A DNA stretch of 55,572 bases, from contig NZ_LFIQ01000083.1 of the NCBI RefSeq assembly GCF_001189245.1, forward strand, positions 51,596 through 107,167, read 5' to 3'. The notes under the pieces were generated by a model, which was given only the letters and a program-made list of their open reading frames with translations, made no database searches and was not told where the DNA came from. This DNA comes from Bradyrhizobium pachyrhizi. GTDB taxonomy: Bacteria > Pseudomonadota > Alphaproteobacteria > Rhizobiales > Xanthobacteraceae. Position 1 is the first letter of the stretch, and each line of letters begins with the position of its first letter. Positions 44,701 to 52,400 of this stretch are shown piece by piece. A program made the translations under genes and the position numbers.

Positions 44701-45280
44701 GTCGCTGTCGAAAGCGCCGATCCCCTGGAGCGAGGACGAGCTCTACGCCTATTTGCGCACCGGCGAGTCCCGCCTGCACGGCGTCGCCGCGGGCCCGATG
44801 GCGCCGGTCGTGCAGGAGCTCGCCGCGCTGCCCGACCAGGACATCCGCGCGATGGCGGTCTACCTCGCCTCGTTCAACGAGACCACCGATCGGCCGGCCC
44901 ACGATGCCATTGCCGCGAAGCTCGAAGCCGGCACCGTCGTCACCACCGCGGCCTCGGCGGGGGCGCGGATCTATCAAGGCGCCTGCGCGGTCTGCCATGA
45001 GGTCGGCGGCCCGCCGCTGTTCGGCAGCCGGCCGTCGCTGGCGCTGAACAGCAATCTGCACAGCAACGTGCCTGATAACCTGATCCAGGTGATCCTGCAC
45101 GGCATCGCCAAGCCGGCCGTGACCGATCTGGGCTACATGCCGGCATTCAAGGACAGCATGAGCGACCGCCAGGTCGCCGAGCTCGTCACCTTCCTCCGGC
45201 GGCAATTTGCGCCTGATAAGCCGGCCTGGGCCGATGTCACCGCCACCGTCGGCCGTATACGGCAGACCATAGCGCGCTGA
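41738..45280 (+). CDS. nicB: Nicotinate dehydrogenase Mo/cytochrome c subunit NicB
   Basis: The 1180-residue protein is close in length to P. putida NicB. Residues 1-730 form the molybdopterin domain (VDLGTGIRTALGQIVAEEL, GCYGRNCADD, GVGESASVPSAAAIANAIYD). A hydrophobic anchor (GVLAGIAALCAAAIGIGAAV) lies near residue 755. Three haem c motifs follow: CAVCH (about 809), CSTCH (about 955), CAVCH (about 1082). Electrons from hydroxylation of nicotinate to 6-hydroxynicotinate thus enter the respiratory chain. There is no obvious Tat signal at the N-terminus; the cytochrome part should face the periplasm. ATG 41738 overlaps the nicA stop. Confidence 0.9.
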   Translation: MVDARAPEQRRRGSLSVVRPAVLGAEGAFETFITITADGTINAYNGHVDLGTGIRTALGQIVAEELDVSFARVVVILGNTAVVPNQGATIASETIQITAVPLRKAAAQARHFLLARAAERLELPASNLTIEDGLIRGHDNRSITYGELIADETIRLELAENVPVKAVSAYSVVGKSVPRVDVPAKATGELVYVHDVRVPGMLHGRVVRPPYAGVDTGPFVGTSLIAVDEASVRDIPGLVAVVRIGDFVGVVAEREENAIKAAAQLKVSWKPGPALTDLADVERALRANPSTPRQLIDKGDVDAAIKAADKPMQRTYLWPYQMHGSIGPSCAVADYTEGAIRVWSGTQNPHILRGDLALLIQRPESEIDVIRMEAAGCYGRNCADDVSADALLLSRAVGRPVRVQLTREQEHAWEPKGTAQLMDVNGGLNADGSVAGYDFSTRYPSNGAPTLALLLTGRIAPEAAVFEMGDRTAIPPYDFENMRVVANDMPPIVRASWFRGVSALPNTFAHESYIDELAAEAEVDPIEYRLRYLRDKRAIDLVNAVAERAGWTPRPVWKEPEADGDIVRGRGFAYALYVHSKFPGYGAAWSAWIADVAVNKATGDVSVTRVVAGQDSGLMINPEGVRHQIEGNVIQSTSRALMEEVSFERGAVTAREWGAYPIIKFPELPKIDVLMLPRQDQPPLGVGESASVPSAAAIANAIYDATGVRFRELPFTPELILKGLRGEQPVAPAPLSPPAQTADRNRWQNPFAKRGGVLAGIAALCAAAIGIGAAVLPWRAIAPIARPDASVYSAATIARGKELAALGACAVCHTSEHGVLNVGGRPLETPFGTIFTTNITPDVDTGIGAWSYPAFERAMREGIHRDGHHLYPAFPYTHFARTSDADLQALYAYLMAQAPRRAETPANTLAFPFNFRPLLAGWNALFHQRQAFQPDPSKSAIWNRGAYLIEGLGHCSTCHSPRNALGAERQSAYLAGGFAEGWEAPALTSLSKAPIPWSEDELYAYLRTGESRLHGVAAGPMAPVVQELAALPDQDIRAMAVYLASFNETTDRPAHDAIAAKLEAGTVVTTAASAGARIYQGACAVCHEVGGPPLFGSRPSLALNSNLHSNVPDNLIQVILHGIAKPAVTDLGYMPAFKDSMSDRQVAELVTFLRRQFAPDKPAWADVTATVGRIRQTIAR

Positions 45281-45328
45281 CCTGCCATGTTCCGCCCGAT
45301 ACCCACTGGGCGGGCGGCGCCCGGCAGG
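45281..45328 (+). terminator. Nested hairpin between nicB and pncB
   Basis: CCTGCC...CCGCCC and GGGCGG...GGCAGG pair as nested stems immediately after the nicB stop codon, 13 bp before pncB. There is no T tract. It could be a partial terminator or processing site separating nicotinate degradation from salvage. Confidence 0.45.
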
Positions 45329-45341
45329 CTAAGGTTCCCGC

Positions 45342-46646
45342 ATGACCGTGACAGATATCGCGACCCGGACCTACAACCACGGCTGGCGGCTCGACCCGAT
45401 CGTGCGCAGCCTGCTGGACACCGATTTCTACAAGCTGTTGATGCAGCAGATGATCCGGGAATGCTATCCGGACACCCGCACGACCTTTTCGGTGATCAAC
45501 CGCTCGACCCATATCCGGCTTGCCGAGGTCATCGACGAGGCCGAGCTGCGTGCCCAGCTCGACCACGCCCGCACCATCCGCTTCACCAAGAAGGAGCTGA
45601 TCTGGCTCGCCGGTAACACGTTCTACGGCAAGACCCAGATGTTCTCGCCCGACTTCATCAACTGGCTCTCGACCTTCCGGCTGCCCGAATACGAGCTGCA
45701 CAAGGTCGACGGCCAGTACGAGCTGCATTTCCACGGGCCGTGGACCCACACCACGATGTGGGAGATCCCGGCGCTCGCGATCCTCAACGAGCTGCGCTCG
45801 CGCGCGGCGACCAAGACCTACGGCCGCTTCGCGCTCGACGTGCTCTATGCGCGCGCCAAGGCCAAGCTGTGGGCCAAGGTCGAGCGGCTGCGCAAGCTGG
45901 ACGGCTTGCGGCTGTCCGATTTCGGCACACGCCGCCGCCATGGCTTCCTCTGGCAGCGCTGGTGCGTCGAGGCGGTGAAGGAAGGTCTCGGCCCCTCCTT
46001 CACGGGAACGTCGAACGTGCTGCTCGCGATGGACAACGACCTCGAGGCGATCGGCACCAACGCGCATGAACTGCCGATGGTCGCCGCCGCGCTCGCCAAT
46101 GACGACGAGGCGCTGCGCTGGGCGCCCTATCGCATCCTCGATCAGTGGCGCCACACCTATGGCGGCAACCTGCTGATCGCGCTGCCCGATGCCTTCGGGA
46201 CAAAACCGTTCCTGCGCGACGCGCCCGATTGGGTCGCCGACTGGACCGGCTTTCGTCCCGACAGCGCGCCGCCGATCACGGCCGGCGAAGAGATCATCAA
46301 ATGGTGGAAGCAGAAGGGCCGCGATCCCAAGGAGAAGCTGCTGGTGTTCTCCGACGCGATGGATGTCGGCTCGATCGAGGAGACGTTCCATCATTTCAAG
46401 GGACGCGTGCGCGTCAGCTTCGGCTGGGGCACCAACCTCACCAACGATTTCGTCGGCTGCGCGCCCGACGGCACCGCCGAACTCGACCCGATCTCGATCG
46501 TCTGCAAGGTGACGTCGGTCGACGGACGCCCGGCCGTGAAACTCTCCGACAATCCGGAGAAGGCGACCGGCATCCCGTCCGAGGTCGAGCGCTATTTGCG
46601 CGTGTTCGGCAATGTCGGCCGTGTTCGCACCGCAGTTCACGTCTAA
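45342..46646 (+). CDS. pncB: Nicotinate phosphoribosyltransferase
   Basis: The 434-residue enzyme converts nicotinate, PRPP and ATP to nicotinate mononucleotide in NAD salvage. Recognisable blocks are [15 protein letters not shown] near residue 27, [30 protein letters not shown], and the C-terminal phosphoribosyl region [13 protein letters not shown]. It is full length. It lies 61 bp after nicB on the same strand with a hairpin between, placing the competing uses of nicotinate side by side. Confidence 0.92.
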   Translation: MTVTDIATRTYNHGWRLDPIVRSLLDTDFYKLLMQQMIRECYPDTRTTFSVINRSTHIRLAEVIDEAELRAQLDHARTIRFTKKELIWLAGNTFYGKTQMFSPDFINWLSTFRLPEYELHKVDGQYELHFHGPWTHTTMWEIPALAILNELRSRAATKTYGRFALDVLYARAKAKLWAKVERLRKLDGLRLSDFGTRRRHGFLWQRWCVEAVKEGLGPSFTGTSNVLLAMDNDLEAIGTNAHELPMVAAALANDDEALRWAPYRILDQWRHTYGGNLLIALPDAFGTKPFLRDAPDWVADWTGFRPDSAPPITAGEEIIKWWKQKGRDPKEKLLVFSDAMDVGSIEETFHHFKGRVRVSFGWGTNLTNDFVGCAPDGTAELDPISIVCKVTSVDGRPAVKLSDNPEKATGIPSEVERYLRVFGNVGRVRTAVHV

Positions 46647-46690
46647 ACCGGCACAGATATCACTCCATCGACTGACCTGACGAGTTTCGC

Positions 46691-47986
46691 ATGCCCGCAC
46701 CCAAGCCGCCAGCCTTCGAAACCCTGAGCCTGCACGCCGGCCAGCGCCCCGATCCCGCGACCGGCGCGCGCGCGGTTCCGATCTATCAGACCACGTCCTA
46801 CGTGTTCCAGGATGCCGATCATGCCGCGGCGCTGTTCAACCTGGAGCGTGCCGGCCACATCTACACTCGCATCTCGAATCCAACGACGGCCGTGCTGGAA
46901 GAGCGCATCGCCGCGCTCGAATGCGGCGTCGGCGCGATCTGCACCGCCAGCGGCATGGCCGCGATGCATCTTGCGATCGCGACGCTGCTCAATGCCGGCG
47001 ACCACATCGTCGCCTCCGCCTCGCTCTATGGCGGCACCATCAACCTGCTGGCGCACACGCTGCCGCGGTTCGGCATCACCACGACCTTCGTGAAGCCGCG
47101 TGCGCTCGACGACTTCCGCGCCGCGATCAAGCCGAACACCCGCCTCGTGATCGGTGAGACCATCGGCAATCCCGGCCTCGAGGTGCTCGATATCCCCGCG
47201 GTGGCACAGATCGCGCACGATGCGAAGATTCCGCTCTTGATAGACAACACCTTCGCGACGCCCTATCTCAGCCAGCCGATCGAGCTCGGCGCCGACATCG
47301 CGATGAACTCGGCGACCAAGTGGATGGGCGGCCACGGCATCGCGATCGGCGGCGTCATCGTCGACGGCGGGCGGTTCGACTGGCGCGCCTCCGGCAAATT
47401 CCCGCAGCTCACCGAGCCCTATGCCGGTTATCACGGCATCGTCTTCGACGAGCAGTTCGGCAAGGCCGCCTTCATCATGCGCGCCCGCACCGAGGGCCTG
47501 CGCGATTTCGGCGCCTGCCTGTCGCCGACCAATGCGTTCCAGCTGCTGCAGGGCATCGAGACGCTCGGCGTCCGCATGGACCGTCACGTCAGCAACACCC
47601 ATGCGGTGCTGGACGCCCTCGCCGCGAACAAGGCGGTCGACTGGGTGCTGCATCCGTCGCTTGAGACGCATCCGGACTACGCGCTGGCCAAGAAACTGCT
47701 GCCGCGCGGCGCCGGCTCGATCGTCAGCTTCGGCATCAAGGGCGGCCGCGCCGCCGGCAAGAAGTTCATCGAGTCCCTGAAGCTGATCAGCCATCTCGCC
47801 AATGTCGGCGACGCCAAGACGCTGGTGATCCATCCCGCCAGCACCACGCATCAGCAGATGGACGCCGAGCAGCTCAAGGCCGCCGGCATCGGCGAGGAGC
47901 TGGTGCGGCTGTCGGTCGGCATCGAAACCGCGCAGGACATCATCGACGATCTCGGCCAGGCGCTACGCGCCTCGCAAAGGACTTAG
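46691..47986 (+). CDS. O-acetylhomoserine aminocarboxypropyltransferase-type PLP enzyme (MetY-like)
   Basis: The 431-residue protein belongs to the Cys/Met-metabolism PLP family: FETLSLHAGQRPDPATGARA, YTRISNPTTAVLEERIA, the PLP lysine in NSATKWMGGHG, and SVGIETAQDIIDDL near the end. Length and the HAGQ start fit O-acetylhomoserine sulfhydrylase, which makes homocysteine from O-acetylhomoserine and sulfide. O-succinylhomoserine sulfhydrylase is an alternative. It lies 44 bp after pncB and 4 bp before an alpha/beta hydrolase. Confidence 0.88.
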   Translation: MPAPKPPAFETLSLHAGQRPDPATGARAVPIYQTTSYVFQDADHAAALFNLERAGHIYTRISNPTTAVLEERIAALECGVGAICTASGMAAMHLAIATLLNAGDHIVASASLYGGTINLLAHTLPRFGITTTFVKPRALDDFRAAIKPNTRLVIGETIGNPGLEVLDIPAVAQIAHDAKIPLLIDNTFATPYLSQPIELGADIAMNSATKWMGGHGIAIGGVIVDGGRFDWRASGKFPQLTEPYAGYHGIVFDEQFGKAAFIMRARTEGLRDFGACLSPTNAFQLLQGIETLGVRMDRHVSNTHAVLDALAANKAVDWVLHPSLETHPDYALAKKLLPRGAGSIVSFGIKGGRAAGKKFIESLKLISHLANVGDAKTLVIHPASTTHQQMDAEQLKAAGIGEELVRLSVGIETAQDIIDDLGQALRASQRT

Positions 47987-47990
47987 GGCC

Positions 47991-48770
47991 ATGCAGCTTT
48001 CCGTGAACGGATCAGACACCTTCATCGCGACCGGCGGCAAGCCGTTCGATCCGTCGCTGCCGGCGGTGGTGATGATCCACGGCGCCGGCTTCGATTCCTC
48101 GACCTGGGCGCTGCACAGCCGCTGGTTCGCCCATCACGGCTTTTCCGTGCTGGCGCCGGACCTGCCGGGCCATGGCCGCTCCGCCGGCAAGCCGCTGCCG
48201 ACCATCGCGGAGATGGCTGACTGGATCGCCGCGTTGATCACGGCCGCCGGCGCATCGAAGGCCCGGCTGATCGGCCACTCGATGGGCTCGCTGATCGCGA
48301 TCGAAACCTCGGCGCGGCATCCCGACAAAGTTTCAGGCATCGCGCTGATCGGCACCGCCGCGACCATGACGGTCGGCCCCGATCTCCTGAAGGCCGCCGA
48401 GGCCAATGACGTCGCCGCGATCGACATGGTCTCGATCTGGGGCCTCGGCTTCAAGGCCGAGCTCGGCGGCAGCCTCGCGCCGGGCCTGTGGATGCATCAG
48501 GGCGCGCAGCGGGTACTGCAGGAGGCGAAGCCGGGCGTGCTGTACAACGACCTCAACGCCTGCAACGCCTACCAGAACGCACTCACGGCTGCTGCCGCGG
48601 TCAAGGTGCCCGCGACCTTCGTCCTCGGCGAACGCGACATGATGACGCCGGCCAAGGCCGGCAAGACACTCGCTGCCGCGACGCCGAACGCCCGCACCGT
48701 CGTGCTGCCGGGTGCCGGCCACATGATGATGGTCGAGCAGCCCGACGAACTGCTGGCGGCGTTGCGGTAA
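47991..48770 (+). CDS. Alpha/beta hydrolase
   Basis: The 259-residue protein has the full catalytic set: oxyanion loop MIHGAGFDSSTW, nucleophile GHSMG (serine near residue 101), acid in GERDMMTP and histidine in GAGHMMM. No signal is visible. It is 4 bp after the MetY-like gene and likely co-transcribed. Its last about 32 codons are duplicated at 55206-55302. Substrate unknown. Confidence 0.88.
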   Translation: MQLSVNGSDTFIATGGKPFDPSLPAVVMIHGAGFDSSTWALHSRWFAHHGFSVLAPDLPGHGRSAGKPLPTIAEMADWIAALITAAGASKARLIGHSMGSLIAIETSARHPDKVSGIALIGTAATMTVGPDLLKAAEANDVAAIDMVSIWGLGFKAELGGSLAPGLWMHQGAQRVLQEAKPGVLYNDLNACNAYQNALTAAAAVKVPATFVLGERDMMTPAKAGKTLAAATPNARTVVLPGAGHMMMVEQPDELLAALR

Positions 48771-49038
48771 TATCCTCGCGCTCAACGCTCACCCCTCATC
48801 CTGAGGAGCGCGGAACGCGCGTCTCGAAGGATGAGGCCACAGTCAGGGCCTCGTGGTTCGAGACGCCGCGGAGCCTGTCATCGGGCCGCGCTTTGCGCGG
48901 ACCCGTTGGCGGCTCCTCACCATGAGGGTCTGATATCAAGGCGCACCCCTCAGCCGGCTCCGATGCTCTCGCATTCGAAGTGCCCTTTGCTGCCATCACC
49001 CCAAAATATCGAAAACAACCCCATGCAAAGGAGCAGGG
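48674..49038 (+). repeat. Direct repeat copy A (365 bp) flanking the autotransporter segment
   Basis: It begins in the 3' end of the alpha/beta hydrolase gene (TGCCGCGACGCCGAACGCCC) and runs through its stop, a palindromic repeat (48788-48935) and on to CAACCCCATGCAAAGGAGCA. Copy B at 55206-55572 has the same order of sequences with scattered substitutions, most divergent in the part after GATATCA. Confidence 0.85.
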
Positions 49039-49182
49039 CGGCCGCCGGCACCCGGACAAGCAACTTGACGTGTCGGGCAAATCAGCGATATCTTCTATTA
49101 TTCCGAATTTCTGCGAGCGTCCCGCTGCCTGCGCAACAGTGTACGCGTCCGTCGCGATCGCGGCCGAAAATTCTCACCCACC

Positions 49183-49300
49183 ATGCCACTGCAAGGCGAC
49201 TTGGCGGATAAGCACGCGAACCGTATCAATGACCAATGGCGGGCCGCGTTCCGGTGAATCGACGCGGGTCCGGAGGACGTGGAGATGATCGACAATCACG
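49183..49300 (+). pseudogene. HigB-type (RelE superfamily) toxin remnant with in-frame stop
   Basis: The frame reads GDLADKHANRINDQWRAAFR, stop (TGA 49255-49257), then IDAGPEDVEMIDNH. This matches the conserved C-terminus of HigB toxins, usually INDQWR..FRW..GPEDVEIVDYH; the stop replaces the tryptophan. The N-terminal part and a HigA antitoxin gene are not recognisable. The surrounding 49039-49444 interval holds no other supported gene. Confidence 0.6.
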
Positions 49301-49444
49301 AGCCAGGGCGTGTACTCATAAATCGAAGCGGCTCGGATCACACGCGTTGGGTGTCTGCTATGGCCCTGACAGGAGCGCGAAAGCGGACATTGTCGAAAGT
49401 CCGAGAGGGGCCATGAGCAGAACTGCAAGTAGCTGCCGTTACGC

Positions 49445-52400
49445 TCACCACGTGTAGCGCACGACGCCCTTGCCGGCGTAGGAGCGCGTGACGTTGGAGA
49501 ACTCACCCTCGAAGGTCGCCGCCGCCGACCAGCCGTTCAGCCATTTCTTCTCGACCGCGGCGGTCACCAGTGCGGAGTCGGACGCCATCGCTGCGCCGTT
49601 CACGACAAAGCTGGCGCCCGGCAGCGTCTGGAATGTCGCGGCGATGCTCCGATCCGGATTGAAGCCGTGTGCCCAGGCGGCGCGGCCGCGCAAGGTGAGG
49701 ATGCCGTCCGGCATGGCGAAGGATTTGTCGGCGCGCAGGCCGAGCTCGCTGCGCGTATCGGTGACGCTCTTCGAATTATAGGCCAGCGCAAAGGTGTTGC
49801 TGCCGACGATCGCCTGCTCGGAGTAGGTCGGCAGGTCGAAGGTGGTGAACTGCCCGGCCGCATATGGCGTGATGCCAAAACCCTGCGCGACGAAGCGATA
49901 GCCGCTCTCGACACGCCCCGACCAGGCATTGGCATTGAACTGCGCGCGCAACTGATCGACGCCGGCCACCGTGACGAAACGATCGGTGGTGATGTCCTGC
50001 CAGCCATAGGCAAGCGCGCCGGTGATATAGGCCGGCCCGACATTGTGCCGGATGAAGCCGCCGGCCTGGAACAGGTCGGAGCGGCCGCTGCCGAGATTGT
50101 TGACGCTGAAATTGGTGCCGCCGCCGGCCAGCGCGAACCCCGCGATGGTGTTCGGCGAGAAGCGGTAGTCGGCGCCGACGGCCACGCCATAGACGCTGCT
50201 CCGGGTATCGTTGGAGCCGACGACCGTATTGCCGTCGGTCCGCTGCGATCCGCCAAAACCGGCCGCCCACACGCTCCAGCGCTGCTCGAAGGAAGGCTGC
50301 AGCGGTGGCGCCTTGGTGTAGAGCGCAGCGTAAGCGTCGCGCTCGCTCCTGGCGCGGCCACTGCCCTTGGCGGCATAGGCCATGCTCTCGTCGGCATAGG
50401 CATTCGGACTTCCGCCCCCACTGATGGGATCGCCGCGCCCGGTGATGAAAGGATCGCTGATCACGCCCATGAACTGGTTCATGGCGTTGAACGTCGTCTG
50501 CTGCGCGCCGGTGCCGATCTCGCCGGACAGCTGCGTCAGGCCTGCCGGCGTTAATGCGCCAAACACCAGCGGAATGCCGCCGGTGGTATTGAAGAAATTG
50601 ATCAGCGCGTTGCCGACGTTCCGCTGGTTGACGTTCAAGCCGCTGCCGAAGTCCGGCGGCGTTGGACCGTTCGGCGGCGTAAAATTGAGCGCAAGATCGA
50701 GATAGGCGTTGTTGCCGTCGTAGCTCAGGCTCGGGGTAAAGCCCGACGGAAGGTTGGTGTTCACCAGCGAACTGAATGTGCCGATCACGCCGCCGGTGGC
50801 ATTGACGATCGTGTATTGTTTGGCGACGTAGGTGCCAGCCGCAAACGTCGCGCGCACGGTGGCGCCACCGAGCGTCGCCGTGCCTGCCACATTGGTGCGG
50901 TCGGCGCTCGCCGGCGAGACCTCGACCAGGTAGCTCGCAGCCGACGTGAACACCAGATTGCCCTGCACGGTCAGCGTGCCGATCGAGTTGCCGGGCGCCA
51001 GCGTGCCGCCATTGATCGTGGTATTGCCCACCGTGCCGCTGCCGCCGAGCGTAGCACCGGCGTTCACCGTCAGGGCCGAACTGGCGATCGAGCCGTCCAC
51101 GATCAAGGTGCCGCCGTCGACGGCGGTCGCACCGGTATAGGTGTTGACGCCCGCGAGCGTCAGTGTGCCCGTCCCGGTCTTGGTGAGCGAGCCGCCGCTG
51201 CCGCCGCCGAAACCTCCATCCTGCAGAACGCCGGAGAATGTGGTCGCCAGGTTGTTGCCGCCCGCCTGCAGGTTCTTCGAGCCGAGGCTGATGGTGCCCG
51301 CACCCTCGATCGAGCCCGCCGTGATGCCGGCACTGGTGAGCAACGACAGATCGATGCTCCCGCCCGCGCCGTTGATGAGCCGCGCCGTGCCGCCCGTGCT
51401 CGTATTGACGAACCGAAGGCTGCCATTGTTGGTGATGGTGGCGTTGCCGGCCGTGCTGGTGTCGAAAAAGCGGAGGAAGGAGTTGCTGGTGATGGTGGCG
51501 TTGTCCGCCGTGCTTGTGTCGGAGAAGAGCACGACGAAGCTGCTGGTGATGGCGGCGCTGCCCGCCGTGCTGCTGTTGGAGAATGTCAGGCTGCCGTAGC
51601 TGGTGACGGTGGCCTTGCCGGCGCCGCTGGTGTTGAGGAAATTGACCATGGCGCCGGCGTTGTTGGTGATGGCGGCGTTGCCGGCAGTGCTGGTGCCGTT
51701 AAAATTGAGGCGGCCGTTATTGGTGATGCTGCCGCTACCTGCCGTGCTGGTGTTGAAGAACTGGGTGAGGTTATTGTTGGTGACGGTGGCGTTGTCGGCC
51801 GTGCTGGTGTCGCGGAATCCCAGGGTACCGCTGTTGGTGATGGTGGCGCCGCCGGCCGTACTGCTGTTCCTGAAATTCAGGAGGGAGCCGTTGGTGATGG
51901 TGGCGCTGCCCGCCGTGCTGCCGTTGCGGAATTCCACAATTCCCAGGGTGTTGGCGATCGTGGCGCTGCCCGCCGTGCTGGTGTCGGCGAAAAACAGGAC
52001 GCCGCTGTTGGTGATGGTGTTGGCGATGGAGGCGCTGCCCGCCGTGCTGGTGTTGAAGAAACCAACGGTGCCCTGGTTGGTGATGGTGGCATTTCCGGCG
52101 CTGCCGGTGCTGGCGAAATTGACCGTTGCGCCGGTGTCGTTGATGATGGTGGCGCTGCCGGCCGAGCTGGCGCCGGCGAAACCGACGCTGCCGGTAACTG
52201 TGTTGGTGATGGCGGCGCTGCCGGCAGTGCTGGCGCCGTTGAAGTTGAGGCTGCCGTTGTTGGTGATGCCGGCGCTGCCTGCCGTGCTGGTGTCGAAAAA
52301 CTGCGTAAGGGCGTTGTTGGTGAGAGTGGCGTTGCCAACGGTGCTGGTGCCGTGGAAGTTGAGTACGCCCGCGCCGTTGTTGGTGATGACCGCGGTGCCG

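Noticed and set aside
46647..46690. A methionine-pathway riboswitch before the MetY-like gene
   Set aside because: The gap after pncB is only 44 bp with no structured element fitting SAM-II or similar.
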